Of a stretch of DNA of 64,000 bases, positions 33,191-42,044 are shown in pieces. The position numbers and the translations under genes were made by a program. Within the stretch, counting starts at the first letter, position 1. Each line of letters begins with the position of its first letter. Source of the DNA: a bacterium (GTDB lineage: Bacteria; Krumholzibacteriota; Krumholzibacteriia; LZORAL124-64-63); contig JADJQR010000001.1 in the NCBI GenBank assembly GCA_016712675.1, positions 4,588,001 through 4,652,000 of the forward strand. The letters run 5' to 3'. The notes below the pieces were generated by a model. That model was not told the DNA's origin. It made no database searches and saw only the letters and a program-made list of their open reading frames with translations.

Positions 33191-36100
33191 TCGACGCCGC
33201 GAGCCTGCCCGTCGCATCGGCGACGCGACGTACCGTGCGGCAGATGGATTCATGTTCCGCACGCCCGGTGCCCCCATCGAGCAGCTGTGCGCATGGTCCG
33301 AGCTGGCGGACACGGGCGCTGCGGGCGAGGACCGTTCGCGCCGGCGGCTCGCCGATGGGCTTGTGGACGCAAGTCGATCGAGTTTCTTCCTGGCCGCCCT
33401 CTCGCTGGCTTCGCCGGATCTGCTGGCCCGCATGGACGCGTGGCGCGCGGCACCACTGGACCCGGCGCAGGCGACGGTGTTGCGCGCCGTCAGTCGCTAT
33501 TTCGTGCGCATGTGTGCGCGGGCGACGCCGTACGGCCTGTTCGCCGGCTGCGCCAGAGGGCGCGTCGCGGAGCGGACGGATCTGGCGGTATTGCCGCGCG
33601 CGCAGTGGCGTCGCGTGTCGCGCCTGGACATGGACGCGCTGTCGCAGATGTCGCGACGGCTGGGAGAGGACCAGGTGCTTCTGCGCGTGGCGCGGCTGCG
33701 GAGGAACCCGACGCTCGTTCGCATCGGTGACCGCTGGCATGCGGTGGAGACCCGCGTGGACGGCCGCAAGCGGCGGCACCACCTGGTTGCGTTCGTGAGT
33801 GACGACTATCTCGAACTGGTCATTGATGCATGCACGGGGGAGGCGTCGCTGGCCGACCTTGTGGACCGGCTCGTCGCGCACGATCCGGAAATCGCTCCGG
33901 ACGAAGCGCAGGACTACGTCGCGGACTTGATACGGTCTGAAGTGCTGCTGACAGATCTGGACCCCATCGTCACCGGCGGCGATGCCGGGCGGCAGATGCT
34001 GGCCACCCTGCAAGGACTCGGCGTGTCCGGCGTCGACGAATCGCCATTGGTGCAGGCGCTGGCTAAGGCAGTCGACGCCATGGCCGCCATGGACGCGACA
34101 AGCGTGGACGTCGTCCCGGTCGGCGACGCGGGGTCTGCGACCGCCTACGAGCGGATCAGTGCCTCGTTGAACGAGGCCGGCCTGGACTCCGATCCCGCGC
34201 GCGTGGTGCAGGTCGACCTGTTCACCGGCGCGGATGTGGCCACCCTCGGCCAAGCGCACTGCCGCGACGTCCTGGCGGGCGTCGAGGTCCTGGCCCACCT
34301 GGCGCCGCCACCCCAGGAGGGTGCGTTGGCCGATTTCCGCCGCCGTTTCCAGGACCGTTGGGGCGAGGCCGAGGTGCCGCTCTCGGAAGTGATCGACGAG
34401 GAGCACGGCATCGGCTTTCTACGCTCGGACTCGCCGGCCGCGGGCGAGTCGCCGCTGCTGGCGGGGCTACCGTTCGCCGGGGGCGGGGCCGGCGGGCAAC
34501 CGGCGCCGGCGCCGGCGTTCCGGCACATCTTGGATCGCACACATGCGGCGTGGTCCAGCGGCGCCCACGTCATGGAGATCGATGCCGACGAGGTGAAGCG
34601 ACTGGCGGGAACGCTGGCGGAACCGCTTCCGGACGCGTTCGCCGCGATTCTGTGCGTCCTGCCGGGCGGCGACGCGGGTGCCCCCGTCGGGCCGTCCCTC
34701 CTTCTCCAGGGATTTTCCGGTCCGTCCGGAGCAACGCTCACGGGCCGCTTCACGCATCTCGACCCCAGCCTGCTGGCGGATGTCCGCGAGCACCTCGTGG
34801 CCGAGGAAGCCTGCCGCCCCGAAGCGATCTTCGCCGAGATCGTCCACCTGCCCGAGGGGCGCATAGGCAACGTCATCGCCAGGCCCCTGCTGCGAAGCCA
34901 CGAGATCGCCCTGCTTGGACGCTCGGGCGCCGCCGCGGATCAGGTGATCCCGGTTGCCGACCTGATGGTCTCGATCCAGGGCTCGCGCATCGTGCTGCGC
35001 TCGCGTGCGCTGGGACGCGAGGTGATCCCCCGCCTGTCGACCGCCCACAACTACATGCTGCCGGCGATCGGCCTGTACCGGTTCCTGTGTGTTCTGCAGG
35101 GCCAGGGCGTGCTGGCGGGCGGCGGCTGGCAATGGGGCCCACTCGCCTCAGCCCGTTTCCTTCCCCGCGTGGTCTGCGGTCGCGTCGTGCTCGAGCGCGC
35201 GAGCTGGCGCGTCGACCGGAAGGAGCTCGACGGCCTGCTGGACGACGTCGGCTGCCTGCAGCCAGCGGCGTTCGCGACGTGGCGGGCCGCACGAGACCTG
35301 CCGGACTGGGTGGAGCTGGCCGAGGGCGACAACGTCCTGCTGGCCGACCTGCGCAATCCGCTGCTGGTCGAGATGATCCTCGACCGGCTCGTGCGCATCG
35401 GAGGCGGACGGCTGCGGGAAGCGTTGCCGACGCCGGAGGCCCAGGTGGCGGTCGGTGCCGACGGGCGCTACGCGCACGAGATCGTGCTGCCCTTCACACG
35501 CCAGATCGTCGCGGCCGACGAGACAGCGACAAGGGCCATACCGCGGCAGCAGGCGACTGTCGCGCCCGTGTCGAGGCGCGCCGCCCTGAGCCCGGGCGGC
35601 GACTGGCTCTACGCGAAGCTCTATGCCGGAGAGGCCGAACTCGATCGCCTATGCCTGGACCTCGTGGCGCCGCTCGTGGCGTCGCTACCGGACGGCGATG
35701 ACGCGCCGACCTGGTTCTTCATCAGGTACGCGGATCCCGAGCCGCACCTGCGGCTCCGCATCGCGGCCTCACGGCACCTGAGTGCTCCCGAACTGCTGGC
35801 GCGTCTGCACGAGCAGGCGGCGCCGCTGCTGGACGGTGGCCGCCTCCGCAAGCTGGTCCTGGATGCGTACGAACCGGAGACCGACCGCTACGGAGGACCG
35901 GAGGCATTGCCGTTCATCGAGCGGTGGTTCCGGCATGACAGCGAGGCGGCGCTGACGCTCGTCGCCGCGTCCGCGGGGGCTTCCGGCAGCGACTTGCGCT
36001 GGCGTCTGGCGCTGGTGGGAGCCCGGTTGATCCTCGACGACTTCGGGTTCGGGCCCGAACCGGCGCAGGAGATCCTGCGCGCCGTCGACAAGGGATACCG

Positions 36101-36470
36101 CGCCGAGTTCGCAACGTCCCGCGCCCTGGACGGTGTCATCAGCCGCCGCTTCCGCGACCACCGGCCGGAACTCGAAGCGCTCCTTGCGCGGGCCGGCGCG
36201 GAGGAGGTCCCGGCGGAACTGGCGCCGCTGCGACGCAGGACCGAACGCACGAGGACGCTGGTGGCGGCGCTGTTGGCGCTGGCCGGCGAGGACCGTCTGG
36301 CCGCGCCGCTGCCCGACATCCTCGCCAGCCTGATGCACATGCACATCAATCGCCTGCTGCGGGCCCACCCGCGCGCCCACGAGCGCGTCATCTACGAATA
36401 CCTGGCCCGCCTCGGGCAGTCGGATCTGGCGCGCCGCCGCGCAGGCGTGAAGGCGGGGCAGCATGCCTGA
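33183..36470 (+). CDS. Lanthipeptide dehydratase (full-length LanB)
   Basis: It dehydrates Ser/Thr in the precursor by tRNA-Glu-dependent glutamylation and elimination. The ATG at 33183 gives 1095 residues, the length of an undivided LanB. The glutamylation domain (~1-720) begins with FMFRTP and has SRYFVRMCARATPYGLFAG (R..TP.G.F.G), then YFLCVLQ-like and PRV..GR..L.R..W motifs. The C-terminal elimination (SpaB_C) domain starts at ~800. It includes WLYAKLYAGEAELDRL, WFFIRYADPEPHLRLRI, YEPETDRYGG and SLMHMHINRLL. All conserved landmarks seem intact. It overlaps both neighbours, so lanC-lanB-hlyD-lanT is one operon. Confidence 0.95.
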   Translation: MRDRRREPARRIGDATYRAADGFMFRTPGAPIEQLCAWSELADTGAAGEDRSRRRLADGLVDASRSSFFLAALSLASPDLLARMDAWRAAPLDPAQATVLRAVSRYFVRMCARATPYGLFAGCARGRVAERTDLAVLPRAQWRRVSRLDMDALSQMSRRLGEDQVLLRVARLRRNPTLVRIGDRWHAVETRVDGRKRRHHLVAFVSDDYLELVIDACTGEASLADLVDRLVAHDPEIAPDEAQDYVADLIRSEVLLTDLDPIVTGGDAGRQMLATLQGLGVSGVDESPLVQALAKAVDAMAAMDATSVDVVPVGDAGSATAYERISASLNEAGLDSDPARVVQVDLFTGADVATLGQAHCRDVLAGVEVLAHLAPPPQEGALADFRRRFQDRWGEAEVPLSEVIDEEHGIGFLRSDSPAAGESPLLAGLPFAGGGAGGQPAPAPAFRHILDRTHAAWSSGAHVMEIDADEVKRLAGTLAEPLPDAFAAILCVLPGGDAGAPVGPSLLLQGFSGPSGATLTGRFTHLDPSLLADVREHLVAEEACRPEAIFAEIVHLPEGRIGNVIARPLLRSHEIALLGRSGAAADQVIPVADLMVSIQGSRIVLRSRALGREVIPRLSTAHNYMLPAIGLYRFLCVLQGQGVLAGGGWQWGPLASARFLPRVVCGRVVLERASWRVDRKELDGLLDDVGCLQPAAFATWRAARDLPDWVELAEGDNVLLADLRNPLLVEMILDRLVRIGGGRLREALPTPEAQVAVGADGRYAHEIVLPFTRQIVAADETATRAIPRQQATVAPVSRRAALSPGGDWLYAKLYAGEAELDRLCLDLVAPLVASLPDGDDAPTWFFIRYADPEPHLRLRIAASRHLSAPELLARLHEQAAPLLDGGRLRKLVLDAYEPETDRYGGPEALPFIERWFRHDSEAALTLVAASAGASGSDLRWRLALVGARLILDDFGFGPEPAQEILRAVDKGYRAEFATSRALDGVISRRFRDHRPELEALLARAGAEEVPAELAPLRRRTERTRTLVAALLALAGEDRLAAPLPDILASLMHMHINRLLRAHPRAHERVIYEYLARLGQSDLARRRAGVKAGQHA

Positions 36471-37434
36471 ATCCGCGCCGACCCGCGACTTCTTCCGCCC
36501 CGAGGCGGTGGCCGCTCACCGCGAGCGCCAGACCGGCCAGGGGGGCCTGCTGCAGGTCGGTTCGCCGTGGGTTGGGCGCGGCTTCGTGTTCGTGTCGGCG
36601 CTGGCGCTGTTGGGTCTGGCAGCCATGTGCCTCGGACGGATCAGCGAGGTGGCGGCCGGACCGGCCGTAGTGCGGGCGATGGGGCACACCGACGTGACGG
36701 CGTCGGTCCAGGGCCTGGTCGCGTCCGTCCTGGTCCAGCCCGGCGACACCGTCACGCCGGGACAGGAGCTGGCTAGGCTGGACGACAGGGCGGCGCGCTT
36801 CACGTACGAAGAGGCCCGCGCGCGCCACGAACGGGCGCTGGCAAGCTACCTGCGCGGCGCGGTCGGCGGCGTCTCGGCCGCCGGGGCCCTGGCCGGCGAG
36901 ACCCGGGAGGTCCTGGCCGGCGCCGAGCGTGATCTCGAGCTGCTGTCGATCGTGGCCCCGTTCGCCGGCGTGGTCGGCGACCTGCGTATCCGCCGGGGGC
37001 AACGCGTGCTGGCCGGCGAGCCGGTCATCACGCTGCGCGAACACGGTGCCGGCTGGGAGGTCGTCGCGGCCCTTCCAGGCCACGCGCTGCCGCGCGTGCG
37101 CAGCGGCGCGGAGGCGCGCCTGCGCCTGGACGGCTTCCCGGAACACCGCGCGAAGGTGTGCATCACGCGGGTGGCGCCGGAAGTCGTCGGCCCCGCGTCG
37201 GCGGCACGCCTGCTTGGCGCCGACGCCGGTGATGCGATGCCCCTGTCCGGTCCGCTCGTCGTCGCCTGGTGCGACCTGCCGGGCGGCACGTTCCGCCACG
37301 ACGGCCAAGACCTGCGCTTCCACGACGGGCTCTCGGCGCGCCTCGAGGTGACCGTGGACGCCGAGCCGATCATCCTGCGGCTGCTGCCGTGGCTGCGGCG
37401 GGTGCGGCCCGCCGATCCCGCGGAGGTCCGCTGA
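36463..37434 (+). CDS. HlyD-family membrane fusion protein of the lanthipeptide exporter
   Basis: 323 residues overlapping lanB by eight bases. The N-terminal cytoplasmic part is followed by one TM helix (~40-62). A lipoyl half (VTASVQGLVASVLVQPGDTVTPGQELARLDD), a short helical hairpin (~105-150) and a second half (LSIVAPFAGVVGDLRIRRGQRVLAGEPV) follow. A beta-barrel region runs to the C-terminus. It is the adaptor expected for a PCAT exporter in a two-membrane cell. The outer-membrane TolC partner is not in the window. Confidence 0.9.
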   Translation: MPESAPTRDFFRPEAVAAHRERQTGQGGLLQVGSPWVGRGFVFVSALALLGLAAMCLGRISEVAAGPAVVRAMGHTDVTASVQGLVASVLVQPGDTVTPGQELARLDDRAARFTYEEARARHERALASYLRGAVGGVSAAGALAGETREVLAGAERDLELLSIVAPFAGVVGDLRIRRGQRVLAGEPVITLREHGAGWEVVAALPGHALPRVRSGAEARLRLDGFPEHRAKVCITRVAPEVVGPASAARLLGADAGDAMPLSGPLVVAWCDLPGGTFRHDGQDLRFHDGLSARLEVTVDAEPIILRLLPWLRRVRPADPAEVR

Positions 37435-39596
37435 TGGCCGCCGCGATCCCCGTGATCTGCCAATCGTCGGCCACGGACTGTGGGGCCGCGTGCCTGGCGA
37501 TGATCCTCGGCGCGTTCGGGCGCCACGTACCGGTGGAGGATCTCCGTACCTCGATGGGCCCGGCGCGCGACGGCGTCTCGGCGCAGGCGATCATCGCCAC
37601 CGCGGCCGGCTATGGGCTCGACGGCCGCGGCGTTGCCCTGGATCTGGACGAGCTGCCGCACCTGCCGCGCGCATCGGTCCTGCACTGGGAGTTCCGCCAC
37701 TTCGTGGTCTTCGACCGCGTGCGCCGTGGACGTGTGCGCATCATCGACCCGGGCGTAGGCGTGCAGGAGCTGACGATGGCCGAATTCGGCCGCCGGTTCA
37801 CCGGAGTGGCGATCGTCTTCGAGCGCGGCACCGACTTCCACCCCGGCGGCCAGGCCAGGCGACCGGTCCACGAGAGGATCCGCCGGTTCATCACCGACTC
37901 GGGCCTGCTGGGGCGCGTGCTCGGCGCCTCGGCCCTGATGCAGTTGTTCGGATTGGGCTTGCCCGTGCTGACGGGCGCGCTCGTCGACGACGTCGTGCAG
38001 TCCGCGGACCTGCACCTGTGGCGCGCTCTCGGCGCAGGGGCGGCGCTGCTGGTGGCGATGAACTTCCTGACCGCGCTGGTGCGCTCGCACCTGCTGCTCC
38101 AGTTGCGCGTGCGGCTGGACGCGACGCTGACGACCGAGTTCCTCTCGCACCTGCTGTCGCTGCCGTTCGCGTTCTTCCAGGCGCGCACGGCTGGCGACCT
38201 GATGATGCGCCTGAACAGCAACGCCGTGATCCGCGAGATGATCACGTCGGTCGCCATCGCCGGCGCCCTGGACGGGATCCTGGCGGCGGGCTACCTGGTC
38301 GGCCTCCTGGCCGTGGCGCCGCAACTGGCCGGGATCGCGGCGCTACTGGCGGCCATTCGCGTCGCCGTGATCCTGGCCGCCCGTGGACGCATCCGCGAAC
38401 TGACGCGCGAGTCGCTGGCGCGCGAGGCGGCCTCGCAGTCCTACCAGGTGCAGATCTTCGGCGGGATCACCTCGCTCAAGGCGGCCGGCGTCGAGGAGCG
38501 CGCCCTCGAGCGCTGGCGGCGCCTGTTCATCGACGTCCTGAACGTACAGGTCCAGCGTGGTCGCGTCGATGCACTGGTACAGGCGGCCCTCGGCGCGCTG
38601 GGGTACGCGTCACCGCTGGTGATCCTGCTGGCCGGAGGGTACCTCGTGTTGCAGGGGAACCTCACGCTGGGCACGATGCTGGCGTCCTCGGCGCTGGCGT
38701 CGGGCTTCCTGGCTCCGGTCGGGTCGCTGGCCGGTCTGTTCCTGCAGCTGCAGGAACTGGGCGGATATCTCGATCGCCTGGACGATGTCCTCTCGGCGGC
38801 GCCGGAAGCCGAGCCGGGCCAGGCCGAGTCCCCGCAGCTGCGCGGCCGCATCGAGCTGCGCGAGGTGTCGTTCCGCTACCAGCCCGGATCGCCGCTCGTC
38901 GTGCGCGAGGTCTCGCTCGTGATCGAGCCGGGCGAGATGGTGGCGATCGTGGGGCCGTCCGCCGCCGGCAAGAGCACGCTGGCTCACCTGATGCTCGGGC
39001 TCTACAGGCCCACGACCGGCGCGGTGCTGTTCGACGATCGCGACATCGCCCAGCTGGGGCCCCGCTCGTTACGGCGGCAGATCGGCGTCGTGCCCCAGCA
39101 TCCCTACATCTTCGCCGGTTCGATCCGCGAGAACATCGCGCTGGCGCAGCCCGACAGCGGCCTCGACGACGTGGCGGCGGCCGCACGCCTGGCCCAGATC
39201 GACGCCGATGTCGGGGCCATGCCGCTCGGCTACGAGACGCCGGTTTCCGAGGCTGGACAGGGTCTGTCGGGCGGGCAGCGGCAGCGGCTGGCCCTGGCCC
39301 GCGCGCTGCTGGGCGGGCCGGCCGTGCTGCTGCTCGATGAAGCGACCAGCGCGCTCGACGCGCCGACCGAAGCGGCCGTGCACGACGCCCTTCAGGCCCT
39401 CAGGTGCACGCGCATCGTGATCGCGCACCGGCTGAGCACGATCAGGCGCGCGACGCGGATCGTCGTCCTCGAGGCGGGCATCGTGGTCGAGTCCGGGAGC
39501 CACGACGCGCTCGTGGAGCAGGGCGGCGCCTACGCCCGGTTGCTGGGTGCGCAGTTCGGCGGGAGTGAATCGCGTGTCGAGGACGTGTCGTCATGA
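37434..39596 (+). CDS. Peptidase-containing ABC exporter (C39-TM-NBD; LanT type)
   Basis: A single 720-residue polypeptide. The C39 peptidase (~1-135) has catalytic Cys16 in SSATDCGAACLAMIL, the His in HFVVFDRV and Asp in IIDPGVG. The transmembrane domain is ~155-450. The nucleotide-binding domain has Walker A GPSAAGKST (~506-514), Q-loop VPQHPYIF, signature LSGGQRQRL, Walker B VLLLDEATSALD and H-loop IAHRLSTI. It should cut LanA leaders after Gly-Gly and export the product. The TGATG junction and CGGAGG show tight coupling with the adaptor. C39 processing is standard for class II lanthipeptides and unusual with LanB/LanC. Confidence 0.95.
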   Translation: MAAAIPVICQSSATDCGAACLAMILGAFGRHVPVEDLRTSMGPARDGVSAQAIIATAAGYGLDGRGVALDLDELPHLPRASVLHWEFRHFVVFDRVRRGRVRIIDPGVGVQELTMAEFGRRFTGVAIVFERGTDFHPGGQARRPVHERIRRFITDSGLLGRVLGASALMQLFGLGLPVLTGALVDDVVQSADLHLWRALGAGAALLVAMNFLTALVRSHLLLQLRVRLDATLTTEFLSHLLSLPFAFFQARTAGDLMMRLNSNAVIREMITSVAIAGALDGILAAGYLVGLLAVAPQLAGIAALLAAIRVAVILAARGRIRELTRESLAREAASQSYQVQIFGGITSLKAAGVEERALERWRRLFIDVLNVQVQRGRVDALVQAALGALGYASPLVILLAGGYLVLQGNLTLGTMLASSALASGFLAPVGSLAGLFLQLQELGGYLDRLDDVLSAAPEAEPGQAESPQLRGRIELREVSFRYQPGSPLVVREVSLVIEPGEMVAIVGPSAAGKSTLAHLMLGLYRPTTGAVLFDDRDIAQLGPRSLRRQIGVVPQHPYIFAGSIRENIALAQPDSGLDDVAAAARLAQIDADVGAMPLGYETPVSEAGQGLSGGQRQRLALARALLGGPAVLLLDEATSALDAPTEAAVHDALQALRCTRIVIAHRLSTIRRATRIVVLEAGIVVESGSHDALVEQGGAYARLLGAQFGGSESRVEDVSS

Positions 39597-39668
39597 GCGG
39601 AGCGTTGCGGGCGGCCACGGACCGGATCGCCGGCGCGGATCGCGGACGCGGCAGCAAGGCAGCAGCAC

Positions 39669-40244
39669 ATGGAATCATCTTGCCAGGAGTCGATCGTGCA
39701 GGGGCTGCTCGCGGGCGACACCGCCGGCGAAGCGGCATTTGTGGCGACCATCCAGCCACCGGTGCGGGCCAACGTCGAACGCATGCTCGGCCCGGGACAC
39801 GCCGACGCGGACGACCTGGTCCAGGAGTGCGTGGTGGCGGTCATCGGACACGTCCGTGCGCGCGGCGGATTCGTGGGGAACCTGCAGGTCTTCGCTGTCA
39901 CGGTCGCGCGCAACCGTTGTCGTTCCCATCTGGCCCTGCGCCGCTTCCGGGGGCACGTGGACGTGGATGAGCGCGCGGACATCCTGGCCGATCCGGCCGC
40001 GTCGCCCCTGGACCTGTGCGAGGAGGCCGAGGTCCGGCGCGCCGTGCGCCAGGCGCTGGCCGAACTGGATGACGACTGCCGCCGCCTGCTGGAGGATGTC
40101 TACCTGCGCGACGTGCCCATCGAGGCGCTTCGCCAACGGCTGGGATTGGGGAGCGTGCAGGCCGTCTATCATCGCCGCTGTGTCTGCTTGCGCAAGGTGT
40201 CGACACTCTTGAATCGCCGGCTGTTCGGGCGTTCTGGGCGGTGA
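39669..40244 (+). CDS. ECF-type RNA polymerase sigma factor, pair 1
   Basis: 191 residues. Region 2 (~20-90) includes HADADDLVQECVVAVIGHV and VFAVTVARNRCRSHLA. Region 4 (~118-180) includes ALAELDDDCRRLLEDVYLRDVPIEALRQRLGL and YHRRCVCLRKV. It is 72 bases after lanT on the same strand and ahead of its anti-sigma, and may read through from the lanthipeptide operon. It is paralogous to the sigma at 45267 (shared TETDDIAQE/ADADDLVQE, VTVARNRCR, VYHRR/VYYRR). The start is uncertain because no good ribosome site is visible. Confidence 0.85.
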   Translation: MESSCQESIVQGLLAGDTAGEAAFVATIQPPVRANVERMLGPGHADADDLVQECVVAVIGHVRARGGFVGNLQVFAVTVARNRCRSHLALRRFRGHVDVDERADILADPAASPLDLCEEAEVRRAVRQALAELDDDCRRLLEDVYLRDVPIEALRQRLGLGSVQAVYHRRCVCLRKVSTLLNRRLFGRSGR

Positions 40245-40313
40245 CGCTTATCGCCCGGTGCCATGATCGATCGACAGCTGACAGGGGTTTGCGGGGGCAG
40301 AGAGGCAGGCAGG

Positions 40314-41081
40314 ATGCCGGATGACACGGGGAACAGGCTCGCGCGGACGGACAGGATCGGGGGCTATGAATGCGTTGAACCGGATCTCGGTGACATCCTC
40401 TGGCAGATCGACGATCCCGCGTGTAGCCGCCGGATGAAGCGTGAACTGGAGCTGCACCTGGCGGTGTGCGACGCCTGCCGGTTGGAGCGGGCCGCATTCG
40501 CGGTGATCGCCGACGAAATCCGCCGCGGCATGCCACGTGCACGGCGCGAGCGCACGGCCGGTCACCCGCGTCGGGTCGCCAGGATCACTTCCTGGGGTGG
40601 CACGACCATGGTCGCCTGTTCGCTGGCGGTGCTCCTGGCATCGCCTCCACGCGCGGCCGGGGGCGATCGATTGCTGCGCTCCGCCGATCCGGTCCGGATC
40701 CTGCGCCCGGTCGAGGGCGAGATCATCGCCGGGACGCCATGCGTGCGCTGGGTGCCCATCGCCGGCGCCACGGGCTACCGGGTCAGGGTCGAGTCGAGGG
40801 GAGGGGACGTCACCTGGAGCCGGGAGATCCTCGGGCGCGACTCGACGCTGGCCCTCGAGGGAGCCAGCCTGCCGCCGGGGGACTATCGGGCCCATGTGGA
40901 GCCCGTGCCCGCTGATCTGGCCCGTCCCGGCGGCCTGGCGGTGGCGTTCCGGGCGGGATCCCCCGCGGAGGTCGCATGCCAGAGGATTGCGCGCGGCCCG
41001 CTTGCCGCCCGCTGGGGGCTGTGGGCGGGGGTGGTGGCGGTGGCGGTAGCCTGGTGGGGAGGGCGCGGGCGGTCCGCCTAA
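40314..41081 (+). CDS. Zinc-finger transmembrane anti-sigma factor, pair 1
   Basis: 255 residues from ATG 40314, chosen because GAGG lies nine bases upstream; an ATG 17 codons earlier has none. The N-terminal cytoplasmic part contains the anti-sigma zinc motif HLAVCDACRLERA (HxxxCxxC). A TM helix follows (~105-125, TTMVACSLAVLLAS). The periplasmic part (VRILRPVEGEIIAGTPCVRWVPIAGATGYRVRVES) looks like a fibronectin/Ig-type sensing domain. The protein ends with a second TM helix. It should hold the adjacent sigma factor inactive until an envelope signal arrives. Confidence 0.8.
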   Translation: MPDDTGNRLARTDRIGGYECVEPDLGDILWQIDDPACSRRMKRELELHLAVCDACRLERAAFAVIADEIRRGMPRARRERTAGHPRRVARITSWGGTTMVACSLAVLLASPPRAAGGDRLLRSADPVRILRPVEGEIIAGTPCVRWVPIAGATGYRVRVESRGGDVTWSREILGRDSTLALEGASLPPGDYRAHVEPVPADLARPGGLAVAFRAGSPAEVACQRIARGPLAARWGLWAGVVAVAVAWWGGRGRSA

Positions 41082-41208
41082 CCGATGGGTGGTCCACGCA
41101 TTGAGAATATTCGCCACGATCCGCTCTTTCTCGTTTCAATACCCCGTGGCTGAACGGTTCGGGTGTAGACCGGCCCGTGCCATGGTGGCACCTTTGAGTC
41201 CGGCCGGC

Positions 41209-41236
41209 TTGACCTGCAGATGGACCTTGCTATAGA
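41209..41236 (+). promoter_or_regulatory. Promoter of the lipoprotein gene
   Basis: TTGACC (41209-41214) and TATAGA (41231-41236), 16 bases apart, 55 bases before the ATG. The local drop in GC supports it. Confidence 0.6.
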
Positions 41237-41290
41237 ATTTGAAGGTTCATTCTGTCCGGACACCCGACACCAGAGCCGCGGAGTAGCGTC

Positions 41291-41971
41291 ATGTTCAATC
41301 GCCACAAGAAGTTTGCCGCATTGGCCTTCATTCTGGGCGGCCTCCTGCTGGCCCTCGCGGCGTGCCAGGACGGGCCTGCCGAGCCGGTGGGCGCGAGCGA
41401 CAAGGCACTGGCGTCGCCGCGCGATACGGTGGATCGGCGTGACCCTGCCTACATCCAGGCGCGGCTGGCGGAGATGTGGGCCGAGAGCGATCTGACCCAG
41501 TACGAATCGTTCATCGGCACCATCGATGTTCCGGCTTTCGGCGGCCTGATCGAAGGCACCGTGCCGAGTTGGCCGGGCTGCAACTTCCGCATCGAGTTCG
41601 CGCCGGGCGTCCTGGACGGCAGCCTCCCGCGGACGTTCCGGATGAGCGTCCCGGTGCCGAATGCGAGCACCGGCGTCTACTACCAGTTCGAGGAAGTGGG
41701 CGGCGGGGGGGGCGGGAGCTTCCACGGGAAGGCCCGGGTCACGATCCACTGGCCCCTGATCAAGCCGCGGAAGCCCGGCGCCGGCTTCTACGACTACATC
41801 AGCCTGAGTTGCCTGAACCGGACGGATCGGAACCACGATGGCGTGTATGAGTACTCGCGGTCGGACGAAGTCACCTGCCTCCAGCCGGATCGCTTGCAGA
41901 GCAAGCTCGTGTTCGATCTCCCGCACTTCTCGCGGTGGAGCATGCAGAACGGCAAGGTCGGCGAGCCCTGA
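41291..41971 (+). CDS. Putative lipoprotein (226 aa)
   Basis: GGAG seven bases before ATG 41291. The signal peptide ends in a lipobox LLALAAC (Cys ~25). The mature protein has no family I recognise. Segments such as GTIDVPAFGGLIEGTVPSW, YYQFEEVGGGGGGSFHGKA and DLPHFSRW suggest a beta-rich domain; 'PHFS.W' endings occur in ZU5-like or FN3-like exported proteins. It stands between two ECF loci with its own promoter and a terminator, and might be a target of one of the sigma factors. Confidence 0.7.
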   Translation: MFNRHKKFAALAFILGGLLLALAACQDGPAEPVGASDKALASPRDTVDRRDPAYIQARLAEMWAESDLTQYESFIGTIDVPAFGGLIEGTVPSWPGCNFRIEFAPGVLDGSLPRTFRMSVPVPNASTGVYYQFEEVGGGGGGSFHGKARVTIHWPLIKPRKPGAGFYDYISLSCLNRTDRNHDGVYEYSRSDEVTCLQPDRLQSKLVFDLPHFSRWSMQNGKVGEP

Positions 41972-42001
41972 TCGGGTTTCGTCGAGGCGTTCGCAACGAC
42001 G

Positions 42002-42023
42002 GCCGCGCCGCGAGAGGCGCGGC
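42002..42023. terminator. Bidirectional hairpin between convergent genes
   Basis: GCCGCGCC pairs with GGCGCGGC (loop GCGAGA), midway between the lipoprotein stop (41971) and the CHAT gene stop (42045). TGTCTCG follows on the plus strand. Confidence 0.55.
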
Positions 42024-42044
42024 TGTCTCGTATGGGGGCCCGGT

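Noticed and set aside
32832-34406. 524-codon minus-strand frame across lanC/lanB
   Set aside because: It lies opposite clear LanC and LanB domains and shows no domain; open antisense frames are frequent at this GC content.
39593-39970. ATGA-coupled frame after lanT (125 codons) overlapping the sigma gene
   Set aside because: It covers the ECF sigma region 2 coding sequence in another frame and has only shadow composition.
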